In this document: positions 52,255 through 62,591 of the stretch, one piece after another
How the letters are laid out: the number at the start of each line of letters is the position of its first letter
Numbering within the stretch: position 1 is the first letter of the stretch
NCBI GenBank assembly: GCA_024398635.1
Contig: JAKSIV010000005.1
Coordinates: forward strand, 1 to 64,000
Length of the DNA stretch: 64,000 bases
Reading direction: 5' to 3'
Origin: Bacteroidaceae bacterium
GTDB lineage: Bacteria > Bacteroidota > Bacteroidia > Bacteroidales > Bacteroidaceae
Notes under the pieces: generated by a model
What the model was told of the DNA's origin: nothing
What the model saw: the letters and a program-made list of their open reading frames with translations, nothing else
The model's database searches: none
Program-made: the position numbers and the translations under genes

Positions 52255-52298
52255 AAAAAAGGGCTTTATGTGTACGCGTGCGTGCAATAATAAAGCCC
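52255..52298 (-). terminator. Terminator-like hairpin upstream of ddh
   Basis: On the minus strand GGGCTTTAT (52298-52290) pairs with ATAAAGCCC (52269-52261) across a 20-base loop and is followed by TTTTTT (52260-52255). It is oriented toward ddh, between the divergent ddh and ruvA, with no gene upstream to terminate. It could be an attenuator in a ddh leader or an insulator against antisense RNA from the ruvA side. Confidence 0.6.
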
Positions 52299-52347
52299 GG
52301 AATACGTTATTTCTTAGCAACAAGTATATAACCAACGCATAATTATC

Positions 52348-52944
52348 ATGATTGAATTCATCCAAGGAAAGGTAGAGGAACTCACTCCCACCCAAGCCAT
52401 CCTGCTTACTCAGGGCGGCGTAGCATATGATCTGAATATTTCACTATACACATATTCGGCCATCCAGGGCAAGGACGAGACACGTCTTTACGTTTATGAG
52501 GCCATACGTGAGGATGCATATGTGCTGTACGGTTTCAGCGGCAAGCAGGAACGCGAGCTGTTCCTGATGCTCATATCCGTACCGGGTATTGGCGGAGCAT
52601 CGGCCCGAATGATACTCTCATCATTCACTCCATCCGAACTGGTTGGAATTATCAGCTCCGGCAATGACTCCCTGCTCAAGAAGGTAAAGGGCATAGGTGC
52701 CAAGACCGCTCAGCGTATCATAGTGGACTTGCATGACAAGATTGCAAAGACACAGTCCGATGAGTTGCCGTTGGTTCTTCAGGGCGGTGTACAAACCGGA
52801 CAGATAGCCACCGAGGCCGTTACGGCAATGGTTACTCTTGGATTCCCGCAGGCCGCATCACAGAAGGTAATACAGGCAATACTCAAGGAGCAGGAGGGAC
52901 TGACCGTGGAGGCAGTCATCCGCGAAGCCCTGAAACGCATCTGA
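52348..52944 (+). CDS. ruvA: Holliday junction branch migration protein RuvA
   Basis: DNA-binding tetramer that directs the RuvB motor. 198 residues: OB domain [32 protein letters not shown] (in part), [15 protein letters not shown], helix-hairpin-helix [18 protein letters not shown] and [18 protein letters not shown], and the RuvB-binding C-terminal three-helix domain ([19 protein letters not shown]). It lies 19 bases upstream of sprA; this ruvA-sprA order is conserved in many Bacteroidales. Confidence 0.96.
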   Translation: MIEFIQGKVEELTPTQAILLTQGGVAYDLNISLYTYSAIQGKDETRLYVYEAIREDAYVLYGFSGKQERELFLMLISVPGIGGASARMILSSFTPSELVGIISSGNDSLLKKVKGIGAKTAQRIIVDLHDKIAKTQSDELPLVLQGGVQTGQIATEAVTAMVTLGFPQAASQKVIQAILKEQEGLTVEAVIREALKRI

Positions 52945-52963
52945 ACCGCATTCTGAACATTTG

Positions 52964-55900
52964 ATGGTAAAGCGAAGATACCTTGCTGCAGCATTGCTGC
53001 TCATAGGCTCTTGCTTGAGCGGGAGCCTTGACTGCATTTATGCACAGGGTACACAACGCACACTTCCCAACCCCGAAAACATAACTGAGGAGATTACTTA
53101 TGATGAAGATGACGAGACCTTCAGAATAGGTTACAAGATGGGTGGCGATTATCTTGAAGTTCCCACAATACTGACTCCCGAAGAGTACAACCGGATGATG
53201 ATGAATCGCTCCCTGCAGTCATTCTACCGTGAAAAATACGCCGAGGAACTCAAAGCACAGGGTGATAACAAATTTGATTTCACTAACATGCAGTTTGACC
53301 TGGGACCGGCCGAGAAGATATTCGGCCCGGGCGGAGTACAGGTCAGGACAAGCGGTTCGGCAGCCATAAAATTCGGATACAACCGCAATAAAGTTGACAA
53401 TCCGTCTTTATCCGTCCAGAACCGTTCAACCGGTGGATTCGATTTTGATGAACAGATAAACCTGAACATCAATGCCAGCGTCGGTGACAAGATCAACATG
53501 AACCTGAACTATAATACCGAGGCCACCTTTGACATTGATGCCAAGACCATAAAGATGCGTTACGAGGGAAAGGAAGACGAGATTATCCGTCTTTTGGAGG
53601 CGGGTAACATAAGTTTCCCCACCAACTCGTCACTAATACAGGGTGCTTCATCTCTGTTCGGCATACGCTCGGACCTTCAGTTCGGAAAACTCAAGCTGCA
53701 GATGGTGCTCTCACAAAAAGAATCGACATCGGCCAGCGTGAGCTCGCAGGGCGGACAGCAGATCTCGGACTTTGAGATCGATGCCAGCAGTTATGATGAA
53801 AACCGCCACTTCTTCCTGGCGCATTTCTTCCGTGACAACTACGATGCCAACATGGCGATGCTTCCAAGCATAGTATCGGGAGTACAGATCACCAGAATCG
53901 AAGTCTGGGTAACCAACAAAAAGAGCAATTACGACAACCCGCGAAACATTGTAGCATTCACAGACTTGGGCGAATCAGGTCACATAAGCAACAGCACCTG
54001 GAACGCTCAGGGAGGGCCTGCCCCCGCCAATGCAGCCAATGACCTGTATAGCCGTATCGTAAACGATTATCCCAATGCACGTGACATCGATCAGGTAGCC
54101 ACTACTCTGGGAATGTTCCTTGAAGGAAGCACTGACTACGAAAAGATATCAAATGCCCGCAAGCTGACCGAATCAGATTACACGCTCAACAGCGAGTTGG
54201 GATACATCTCACTTAAAAGCACACTTGCATCCGATGAGGTGCTGGCCGTGGCATTCGAATACACCTATGGAGGAAACAGTTACCAAGTGGGTGAATTCTC
54301 ATCGGACAAGACCGATGCCAAGGAGGCACTGTTCGTAAAGCTGCTCAAATCCAATTCCAACTCACCGGGAAGCGGTACATGGGACCTGATGATGAAAAAC
54401 ATCTACTCCATCACTCAGGGTAATATCAAAAGCGAACAGTTCAAACTTGCCATCTACTATAACAGTGACAGCACAGGCAGCCGCCTTACATACATTCCTG
54501 AAGCCAACCTGAAGAGTACGCCTCTGCTGCGCCTCATGAATCTGGACCGTCTGGATGAGAACAACGCCCCCCATCCCAACGGCAAGTTCGATTTCATTGA
54601 CAGATATACCGTGCAAGCATCCAACGGAAAGATCATCTTCCCGGTAGTGGAGCCTTTCGGAAGCCATCTGCGTAAAGTGATAGACAATGATGCAGTAGCC
54701 GATAAATATGTATTTCAGGAGCTATACGACTCCACGCGAGTGGTAGCAAAACGTATTGCAGACAAGGATAAATTCATGCTTATAGGCCAGTATTCAGGTA
54801 CTGCCAGCAACGTGATACAGCTCGGTTCGTACAATATTCCCCGCGGTTCAGTAATAGTTACTGCCGGAGGTACGACCCTGATTGAGAACAGTGACTACAC
54901 CGTGGATTACAGCATGGGAACCGTGACCGTCATCAACCAGAGCATAATTGATGCCGGAACCAGCGTGAACGTACAACTGGAGAGCAACACACAGTTCAGC
55001 ATGCAACGCAAGACAATGGCAGGACTCAACTGGATGTACGATTTCAGCCGTGATTTCCAATTGGGTGGTACATTCATGCATCTGAACGAGAAGCCGCTTA
55101 CCAGTAAGGTCACCATGGGTGACGAACCGTTGGTGAACACAATGTACGGACTCAACATGAGCTGGAGACATGAGAGTCAGGCATTGACCAACTTAATAGA
55201 CAAGATACCTTTCGTCAACGCCACTCAGCCATCCAGCATTAATTTCAAGGCCGAGATGGCCGCCCTCCAGTCATCGGTATCCGATAAGGTACAGGGCAGC
55301 GCTTCATATATAGATGACTTTGAGGCGGCAGAGAGCGGTATCAGTATTCTGCAACCGTCGTCATGGACCCTGTCGGCCGTACCAAAAGGCATGAGAGGTT
55401 ACGGCAAGTCAGGCCAGGTGGAGGCAGGTTATTACCGAGCCCTACTGAACTGGTTTACCATTGACCCCCTGTTTACCCGCCGGAACTCACCGCTTACACC
55501 GGCTCATATCAAGACTGATTTGGACCAGCTTTCCAACCACTACGTGCGTGAGGTATATGAACGCGAGTTATACCCCAACAAGGAGTCTACATCAAGCGAG
55601 TCAACCACGCTCCAGATACTCAATCTGGCATACTATCCTAATGAGCGCGGTCCATATAACCTGAATCCGGACCTTGACGCAGACGGTCATCTGAGCAACC
55701 CGCAGGATAACTGGGGCGGTATCATGCGCCGTCTCACAACGACCGATTTCGAGGCCGCCAACATTGAGTACATCGAGTTCTGGATGCTGGATCCGTTTAT
55801 CTACAATCAGAATGCCGCAGGCGGTGACCTGTACCTGAATCTTGGCGAGGTCTCCGAGGATGTGCTGCTGGACGGCAAGAAGTTCTTCGAGAATGGCCTT

Positions 55901-58900
55901 CCTGTAGACGGTGACACGGCAAAATGGGCGTCGACAGTATGGGGTAAGGTTCCTACCGGTAAGAGCCTGGTCTATGCCTTTGACAACAACGCGGCCGACA
56001 GCCGTGACCGTCAGGATGTGGGTCTTAACGGACTCTCATCGGAAGAGGAACGTAACTGGCCGGCATACGCCGCATATCTGAGCGAGATACGCGGTAAGGT
56101 CAAACCCGAGGTGTACCAGGCAATATACAATGACCCGGCCGCCGATACATACCACTATTACAGAGGCACGGATTATGACGACCAGCGGATGTCTGTAATG
56201 GACCGTTACCGTAAGTACAACGGAACAGAAGGTAACTCGCCCAACTCTGCCGAAAGCAGTAGCCGCTACGACCAGTCGGCGCGTACCACACCTGATGTGG
56301 AGGACGCCAACGGCGACTACACCATGGATGAGTATGAAAAGTTCTTCCAGTACCGTGTATCACTGCGACCCGCCGACCTTGAGATAGGACGCAACTATAT
56401 TTCCGATAAGCGTGAGGTCAAAGTAAAACTGCGCAACGGCAATACCGAGACTGTGAACTGGTATTGTTTCCGCATACCTATCAACGAATATGAGAAAGCC
56501 GAGGGTGGCATCCGCGACTTCAGTTCCATTCGTTTCATGCGTATGTACCTTACAGGATTCAGTGAGGAAGTTCATGTACGTTTCGGTTCGTTGGAACTTA
56601 TGACAAGCCAGTGGCGCAACTACGAGCAACCTATCTACAGCGCAACCAACCGTACGCCATCGATATCGGGTAAGTTCTCAGCCACATCGGTCAACATAGA
56701 GGAGAACGGTGACCGTGTCCCCGTAAACTATGTGGTTCCTCCCGGCGTAACACGTATACTTGACCCCAATCAGGTTCAGCTGGTTCAGGACAACGAGCAG
56801 GCCATGAGTCTTAAGGTTATCGGTCTTGGAGCCGGCGAGGCACGCGGAATCTACAAGAAGAGCAACCTGGATCTGCGCAGGTATCAGCGCATCCAGATGT
56901 TCAGCCATGCTGAAGCTGTCATCCCGGATGACGGCGCTCTGCGCAACGGTGACATATCCGTGTTCATACGTCTGGGATCAGACTATTCGGGCAACTACTA
57001 TGAATATGAGATTCCGCTTGACCTGACACCTGCAGGACATTACAGCGGAACCAATGAGACTGACCGACGTACGGTTTGGCCCGAACGTAATATGCTGGAC
57101 ATTGATTTTGATGTGCTGACTCAGATCAAGAACAACCGCAACGTCCAGAAAAACCTGGGTGCCATAAGCGCATCATCAGTCTATAGCGAGTACGACCCCA
57201 ACAACCCCGAAAACCGCATCACCGTTGTGGGTAATCCCTCTATCGGCAACGTAAGAGCCATAATGATAGGTATCCGCAACAACTCCATGAGTGCAAAGAA
57301 TGCCGAGGTCTGGGTAAATGAACTGCGTCTGGTTGGCTACGAGAGCAAGGGAGGTATGGCTGCACACAGTACACTTGGACTCAACCTGTCAGACCTGGCA
57401 TCGGTTGATCTGTCGGGACAGATGAACACAGCAGGTTATGGCGGTCTGGAACAGAGTGTAATGGATCGCAAGACCGATGATTACTACAGGTACTCCGTAA
57501 CCACCAGCACCAACGTAGGACGTTTCCTTCCGGGGAAGTCACGCATATCGGTCCCTGTATACTATTCTTACACCAAGGAGAAGACATCGCCCAAATACAG
57601 TCCGTACGACACAGACCTTTTGCTGGACGATGTGATTGAATCTTACCCCGAAGGAAACGCTCGTGACTCTATCCAGACAATATCTCAGGATCTCAGGGAG
57701 AGCCATAACTTCAGTATTTCAAACGCCAAGGTCAACATAAGCAGCGAGACACCTATGCCTTATGATCCTGCAAACTTCTCATTCAGCTACTCAGAAAACG
57801 TGAGTGACCGCAGTAACAGCACCATAGACTATGAGCATGAAGACAACTGGAGGGCATCGGTCGATTACAGTTACGCACCCGGACTCCAGCCATGGGCTCC
57901 GTTCGAACTGATAGGATATGACGCCAGGTGGTTCAGCGTAGTTAAGGACACCAAGATAAGTTTCCTGCCGCAGAGCTTTGCTTTCAACACTGGATTGCAG
58001 CGCAATTATCACGAACTGCAGGAACGTGACCTGGAGGGTTCCGAAGGCATCCCCGTTACATTCTCACAGCAGTTCTATTGGAGCCGTGACCTCTCTGTAA
58101 GCTGGAACCCGCTGCAACTGCTCAGGCTCTCTTTCAATGCCAGCACAAAAGCTGAAATTGAGGAACCGTACACCGTAGTAAACAAGGATCTGTATCCTGA
58201 CCAGTATCAGCTTTGGAAAGACTCCGTCAAGATGAGCCTCATGAATATGGGCCGTCCGCTTGATTACAACCAGTCATTCAATGCAAGCTACAACATTCCG
58301 CTGAGCAAAATTCCCGTACTGGATTGGATGACGGCCGATGCCGGTTTCAACTCAGGTTATTCATGGAACCGTGGTACCACTTACGCAGACGGCACCAACT
58401 ACGGCAATATCATTGCCAACAAACGCTCCATAACGCTTAACGGAAGATTCAACCTGCTCAACCTGTATAACAAATCAGATTACCTGCACCGTATCAACAA
58501 CACCTATGCGTCAGGTAATTCAGCATCGAGTTCCTACACAGCCACACGCAGCAGACGCTATCAGCAGGAGGTAACATTGGAACCCGGCAAGCGCAATGTG
58601 GTAACCCATTATCTGGGTACCATCAACCCTCTTATAACAGCTACCGCCAAGGACGGCCATACAGTAAAGCTTAAGTACCGCAAACTGAGTGCCGACAGTA
58701 TCCTGATAAAAGTCAAGGATACACTGAATGTTTCACTCAGGATTATTCAGGATCCGGATCTGCCTGCCCGCAGGAAGAGATTCAACTTCAAGGAGGGAAT
58801 GCAAATAGGACTGCGTACACTTATGATGGTACGTAACGTGTCTGTCTCATATCGTAACGACTATTCCATGTCCTTGCCCGGATTCATGCCTAATTCGCAG

Positions 58901-60202
58901 ATGTTCGGACAGAACAACACGACCGGACTGCTTGCACCCGGATTGGACTTTGCATTTGGAATGACTGACGACAGCTATCTGTACAAGGCAATGGGTAACG
59001 GCTGGTTGCTGAGCGGCGACAGCATAGCACACACCGCGTCATCCAATCTGACCGAGGATCTCCAGATCAAGATGACCATAGAACCGTTCCGCGACATAAA
59101 GATTGACGCCAATGCCAGCTGGAGTAAATCCGGCAACAGCCGCATCCAATATATGTACGCGGGAATGCCTACCAACAGAGGAGGCAGTTTCAACATGACG
59201 ACCATCACCATAGGAAGCGCGTTTGAGAGACACTCCTCGAACAACAACTACCATTCACGCAGTTTTGACCGTTTCGTGGACAATCTGTCAACAGTACATG
59301 ACCGTATTGAGTCACAATACGAAGGTGCACACTACCCGCAACGCAGTACTTTGGCCGGACAGGCTTATGATCCCGCCAACGGTGGCGTTGACATGTACTC
59401 ATCGGATGTGTTGATTCCGTCATTCCTGGCTGCATATACCGGACGTGACGCCAAGAAGACATCAATTGACCTGTTCCCGAATGTGCTGAGCATACTGCCC
59501 AACTGGTCATTCACATACAGCGGACTGAGCAGACTGCCGTTCATCAGAAAGTACTTCAAGAGCTTTAACCTGACACACGCCTACAAGAGCGTCTATTCAG
59601 TAGGCAGCTTCAATACCTACAACAGTTACATGGAGTATATGAACGGGCGCGGATTCATTGAGGATGTAACCAGCGGCAATCCTATACCGAGCACTATGTT
59701 CAATATCGGTTCCGTATCAATCAACGAATCATTCTCACCGTTGTGCGGTGTGAACGTGACATTCCTGAACGATATATCAGCCCGTCTGGAATATCGCAAG
59801 ACACGTGTACTGACACTCAGCACAACCGCCGTACAGGTAGTGGAAACCACATCCGATGACATAACCGCCGGCACAGGATACAAGATAAACGGAGTGAAAC
59901 TGTTCGGAGCACAGCCGGGTACCGGACGAAACAAGGTAAGCAATGACCTCAACATGAATCTGGACTTCTCGTTCCGCAACCAGAACGCACTTTGCCGCAA
60001 TCTGCGTGAGGAGACCACTCAGGCCACCAGCGGCAACCGCGCCGTCAAGATATCATTCAGTGCAGACTACACCTACAGCCGCATGCTTACCCTGAACTTC
60101 TACTATGACTTCCAGACCAACTTCCCGTTGGTATCGACATCGGCTTACCCCACTTCTACTCATGACGCAGGAATGACGTTGAAATTCACCTTGACAAGGT
60201 GA
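52964..60202 (+). CDS. sprA: SprA/Sov family outer-membrane translocon protein
   Basis: 2412 residues from the ATG at 52964; the codon before it is TTG and was not used. Signal peptide (AAALLLIGSCLSGSLDCIYAQG). SprA hallmarks: LGPAEKIFGPGGVQVRTSGSAAIKFGYN (in part), NLNYNTEATFDID, LLEAGNISFPTNSSLIQGASSLFGI, VEVWV-type ITRIEVWVTNK, YIDDFEAAESGI and NPLLT-type late barrel strands, ending AGMTLKFTLTR. In Flavobacterium SprA is a 36-strand barrel that is the outer-membrane pore of type IX secretion. Length matches the family (about 2400). PorT is also in the window, but PorK-N, PorU or PorV are not, so a working system is not proven. Confidence 0.94.
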   Translation: MVKRRYLAAALLLIGSCLSGSLDCIYAQGTQRTLPNPENITEEITYDEDDETFRIGYKMGGDYLEVPTILTPEEYNRMMMNRSLQSFYREKYAEELKAQGDNKFDFTNMQFDLGPAEKIFGPGGVQVRTSGSAAIKFGYNRNKVDNPSLSVQNRSTGGFDFDEQINLNINASVGDKINMNLNYNTEATFDIDAKTIKMRYEGKEDEIIRLLEAGNISFPTNSSLIQGASSLFGIRSDLQFGKLKLQMVLSQKESTSASVSSQGGQQISDFEIDASSYDENRHFFLAHFFRDNYDANMAMLPSIVSGVQITRIEVWVTNKKSNYDNPRNIVAFTDLGESGHISNSTWNAQGGPAPANAANDLYSRIVNDYPNARDIDQVATTLGMFLEGSTDYEKISNARKLTESDYTLNSELGYISLKSTLASDEVLAVAFEYTYGGNSYQVGEFSSDKTDAKEALFVKLLKSNSNSPGSGTWDLMMKNIYSITQGNIKSEQFKLAIYYNSDSTGSRLTYIPEANLKSTPLLRLMNLDRLDENNAPHPNGKFDFIDRYTVQASNGKIIFPVVEPFGSHLRKVIDNDAVADKYVFQELYDSTRVVAKRIADKDKFMLIGQYSGTASNVIQLGSYNIPRGSVIVTAGGTTLIENSDYTVDYSMGTVTVINQSIIDAGTSVNVQLESNTQFSMQRKTMAGLNWMYDFSRDFQLGGTFMHLNEKPLTSKVTMGDEPLVNTMYGLNMSWRHESQALTNLIDKIPFVNATQPSSINFKAEMAALQSSVSDKVQGSASYIDDFEAAESGISILQPSSWTLSAVPKGMRGYGKSGQVEAGYYRALLNWFTIDPLFTRRNSPLTPAHIKTDLDQLSNHYVREVYERELYPNKESTSSESTTLQILNLAYYPNERGPYNLNPDLDADGHLSNPQDNWGGIMRRLTTTDFEAANIEYIEFWMLDPFIYNQNAAGGDLYLNLGEVSEDVLLDGKKFFENGLPVDGDTAKWASTVWGKVPTGKSLVYAFDNNAADSRDRQDVGLNGLSSEEERNWPAYAAYLSEIRGKVKPEVYQAIYNDPAADTYHYYRGTDYDDQRMSVMDRYRKYNGTEGNSPNSAESSSRYDQSARTTPDVEDANGDYTMDEYEKFFQYRVSLRPADLEIGRNYISDKREVKVKLRNGNTETVNWYCFRIPINEYEKAEGGIRDFSSIRFMRMYLTGFSEEVHVRFGSLELMTSQWRNYEQPIYSATNRTPSISGKFSATSVNIEENGDRVPVNYVVPPGVTRILDPNQVQLVQDNEQAMSLKVIGLGAGEARGIYKKSNLDLRRYQRIQMFSHAEAVIPDDGALRNGDISVFIRLGSDYSGNYYEYEIPLDLTPAGHYSGTNETDRRTVWPERNMLDIDFDVLTQIKNNRNVQKNLGAISASSVYSEYDPNNPENRITVVGNPSIGNVRAIMIGIRNNSMSAKNAEVWVNELRLVGYESKGGMAAHSTLGLNLSDLASVDLSGQMNTAGYGGLEQSVMDRKTDDYYRYSVTTSTNVGRFLPGKSRISVPVYYSYTKEKTSPKYSPYDTDLLLDDVIESYPEGNARDSIQTISQDLRESHNFSISNAKVNISSETPMPYDPANFSFSYSENVSDRSNSTIDYEHEDNWRASVDYSYAPGLQPWAPFELIGYDARWFSVVKDTKISFLPQSFAFNTGLQRNYHELQERDLEGSEGIPVTFSQQFYWSRDLSVSWNPLQLLRLSFNASTKAEIEEPYTVVNKDLYPDQYQLWKDSVKMSLMNMGRPLDYNQSFNASYNIPLSKIPVLDWMTADAGFNSGYSWNRGTTYADGTNYGNIIANKRSITLNGRFNLLNLYNKSDYLHRINNTYASGNSASSSYTATRSRRYQQEVTLEPGKRNVVTHYLGTINPLITATAKDGHTVKLKYRKLSADSILIKVKDTLNVSLRIIQDPDLPARRKRFNFKEGMQIGLRTLMMVRNVSVSYRNDYSMSLPGFMPNSQMFGQNNTTGLLAPGLDFAFGMTDDSYLYKAMGNGWLLSGDSIAHTASSNLTEDLQIKMTIEPFRDIKIDANASWSKSGNSRIQYMYAGMPTNRGGSFNMTTITIGSAFERHSSNNNYHSRSFDRFVDNLSTVHDRIESQYEGAHYPQRSTLAGQAYDPANGGVDMYSSDVLIPSFLAAYTGRDAKKTSIDLFPNVLSILPNWSFTYSGLSRLPFIRKYFKSFNLTHAYKSVYSVGSFNTYNSYMEYMNGRGFIEDVTSGNPIPSTMFNIGSVSINESFSPLCGVNVTFLNDISARLEYRKTRVLTLSTTAVQVVETTSDDITAGTGYKINGVKLFGAQPGTGRNKVSNDLNMNLDFSFRNQNALCRNLREETTQATSGNRAVKISFSADYTYSRMLTLNFYYDFQTNFPLVSTSAYPTSTHDAGMTLKFTLTR

Positions 60203-60217
60203 TTTCAACGTCATTCC
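60170..60217. terminator. 22-bp hairpin overlapping the sprA stop codon
   Basis: 60170-60192 pairs with 60196-60217 across a GAC loop, with one bulged T (60185 or 60186). It includes the last nine sense codons of sprA and its TGA (60200-60202). There is no T run after it, so it may stop transcription weakly, or protect the 3' end of the long mRNA. GH3 converges from the right. Confidence 0.7.
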
Positions 60218-60234
60218 ATATACCATTTCATCTA

Positions 60235-62553
60235 TCAGAGGGTACCGTAGGCAGGATAGGTGCTGGCGGCGGCGATGGAGAACGGAGCCTGGCAGCGGAT
60301 ATCCTGTGAGGATGCTGCAAAGTCTGCCTTGTAATCACCGCTTAAGGTCTGCCAGCTTGACGATGACAGATCAAATCCTGCAATATCATACTGAGACAAT
60401 GTGAACTCCAGAGTCTGGCTCTCGCCCGGCTCAAGCAAAGCGGTCTTGCCGTATGCCTTGAGTTCCTTGCTCAGTTTGCTAAGTCCGCCCTGAGGAGCCT
60501 CGATATATACCTGGACGGCCTCCTTGCCGGCTACTGAACCGGTGTTGGTAACCTTTACTGAAAGGCTGATTACACCCTCTTCAAACTTAGCCTGAGGCTC
60601 GCTGTAAGAGAATGTGGTGTAGCTGAGTCCGAAACCGAAAGGATATGATACCTGATCGCGATGACGGTCATAATAGCGGTAACCTATATCCAGACGTTCC
60701 TTGTATTCGGTATAGTCATACAAAGCAACGGGCTTGGCATCGGGATTGCCGCGGTTGGCACGGGCCTGTGACTGCAGGTCACGTGCATTGACAGGGAAGT
60801 TTGCGGTTGACGGCATCTTCTTGAAATCAACCACGTAGGTATCAACCAACTTTCCGGAAGGATTCACAGCACCCTTGAGCACATCGGTAATGGCATGGCC
60901 TGCCTCCTGTCCGGGAAGTCCTGCCAGCAGGATTGCATCGGGACGGGCCTTCCAGCTTGCAGTCTCGATGGGAGCACCGATATTCAGGATAACCACAACC
61001 TTCTTGCCTTTTGAATGGAATGCTTCGCATACATCCTTGATAAGCCCCTGTTCTATGTCTGTAAGGGTATAATCTCCGTCATACCCGCGGTCTGCAGACT
61101 CACCGCAGCTGCGTCCTATGGTTATGACTGCTATATCACTTACAATAGCATCGGCACGATACTGGTAAGGTTTGCGTACAAGTGACTGGGGAATGACATG
61201 GTTGGTCAGATTGGTACGCATGAACTGATTTGCGCCGACTCTGGCGTTATGCTCCTCAACGTACTTGCTGTAAGCCGATGAGACTGAAGGCTCCAGTTTG
61301 TAACCGGCAGCCGTCAGACCCTCGTCCAATCCGACTGCATGCTTGTAATTGACGCTTCCGCTACCGGTACCTACCACATAAAGGTCATATGAGCTGACAC
61401 CATACAGAGCTATCATCTTACAATCCTTTGTAAAAGGCAAAGCTCCGTTGTTCTTGAGCAATACCATGCCCTCTGTGGCGCTTGAGCGCGAAACCTGCGC
61501 ATGTGCAGCAAGATCCGGATCGTTCTGGAACTCATACCCCTGCATCTTGGGCGAACGTGCTATGAAGGTCAGTATCCTGGCTACATTACGGTCAATTATC
61601 TTTTCGTCAAGAGTGCCGTTCTGAACAGCCTCCATAATAGACTTAATCTGATTGGCACTACCCGGCATAAGCAGGTCATTGCCGGCATTGACGGTAGCGA
61701 CAGCATCACGGCCACCGCCCCAGTCAGTCATTACCATACCTTCAAATCCCCACTCTTCACGCAGTATATTCTCAATCAGGACCTCATTCTCAGGGGCATA
61801 GGTGCCGTTTATCTTGTTATAGGAGGTCATCACGGCCCAAGGCTGTGACTCACGAACCGCAATCTCAAAACCTTTCAGATAAATCTCACGGGATGTCTGC
61901 TGGTCAATCCTGACATCATTTGCCATACGGTTGGTCTCCTGATTGTTCATGGCAAAGTGCTTGATTGTGGCACCTACTCCGTTTGACTGAACACCACGTA
62001 CCAGTGCGGCTGCGGTCTTACCCGATATCACGGGATCCTCGGAATAATACTCAAAGTTACGGCCCAGCAATGGATTACGATGGATGTTCAATGCGGGAGC
62101 CAACAGACAGTCAGCACCATAGCGCTTAACCTCATCACCGATGGCAGTACCCACCTCCTCTACAAGCTGCTGGTTCCATGTCTGGGCCAGCATGGTTGCA
62201 ACCGGGAAAGATGTGCAGTAATATGTATTCTCGTCACCCTGACGTGTGGGGTTGATCCTGAGTCCGCCGGGACCATCGGGAAGCATCACTGAAGGAATGC
62301 CAAGACGCGGTATAGGATAGGTCTGTCCGGCACAACCGGGAATCAGGCCCTTGGCATCCTTTATCTCTTGTGCAATGTCATTGCCGTTCCAGGCGCCTAC
62401 GCCCACCAGCAGGTTCACCTTCTCTTCAAGAGTCATGGCTGCCACGACCTTGTTTACAGGTGATTTACCGAATTCCACCTCGCGGTTACAGGAAACTGTC
62501 AATACTGCAATTGCTGCAGCCAAGACAACAGGAATAAATGATTTCTTTTTCAT
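60235..62553 (-). CDS. Glycoside hydrolase family 3 lipoprotein, beta-glucosidase-like
   Basis: 772 residues. Signal peptide with lipobox (VLTVSCNREVEF), so membrane-anchored. N-terminal GH3 barrel with MTLEEKVNLLVGVG, LPDGPGGLRI, GADCLLAPALNIHRNPLLGRNFEYYSEDP (in part), GATIKHFAMNNQETNR and the nucleophile Asp in GMVMTDWGGGRDA (~279). C-terminal sandwich domain with GRSCGESADRGYD and a fibronectin III-like end (FGFGLSYTTFSYSEPQ, NTGSVAGKEAVQVYI). It should release beta-linked glucose or related sugars from oligosaccharides. It stands alone, with no SusCD beside it. Confidence 0.93.
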   Translation of the reverse strand: MKKKSFIPVVLAAAIAVLTVSCNREVEFGKSPVNKVVAAMTLEEKVNLLVGVGAWNGNDIAQEIKDAKGLIPGCAGQTYPIPRLGIPSVMLPDGPGGLRINPTRQGDENTYYCTSFPVATMLAQTWNQQLVEEVGTAIGDEVKRYGADCLLAPALNIHRNPLLGRNFEYYSEDPVISGKTAAALVRGVQSNGVGATIKHFAMNNQETNRMANDVRIDQQTSREIYLKGFEIAVRESQPWAVMTSYNKINGTYAPENEVLIENILREEWGFEGMVMTDWGGGRDAVATVNAGNDLLMPGSANQIKSIMEAVQNGTLDEKIIDRNVARILTFIARSPKMQGYEFQNDPDLAAHAQVSRSSATEGMVLLKNNGALPFTKDCKMIALYGVSSYDLYVVGTGSGSVNYKHAVGLDEGLTAAGYKLEPSVSSAYSKYVEEHNARVGANQFMRTNLTNHVIPQSLVRKPYQYRADAIVSDIAVITIGRSCGESADRGYDGDYTLTDIEQGLIKDVCEAFHSKGKKVVVILNIGAPIETASWKARPDAILLAGLPGQEAGHAITDVLKGAVNPSGKLVDTYVVDFKKMPSTANFPVNARDLQSQARANRGNPDAKPVALYDYTEYKERLDIGYRYYDRHRDQVSYPFGFGLSYTTFSYSEPQAKFEEGVISLSVKVTNTGSVAGKEAVQVYIEAPQGGLSKLSKELKAYGKTALLEPGESQTLEFTLSQYDIAGFDLSSSSWQTLSGDYKADFAASSQDIRCQAPFSIAAASTYPAYGTL

Positions 62554-62591
62554 AATCGGGTTAGTATTGTTTAGGTCAGTTCAGTAATTCT

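Noticed and set aside
52964..60202. Several long antisense frames within sprA
   Set aside because: They are shadows of a single uninterrupted 2412-residue coding sequence with clear family motifs and have no signatures of their own.
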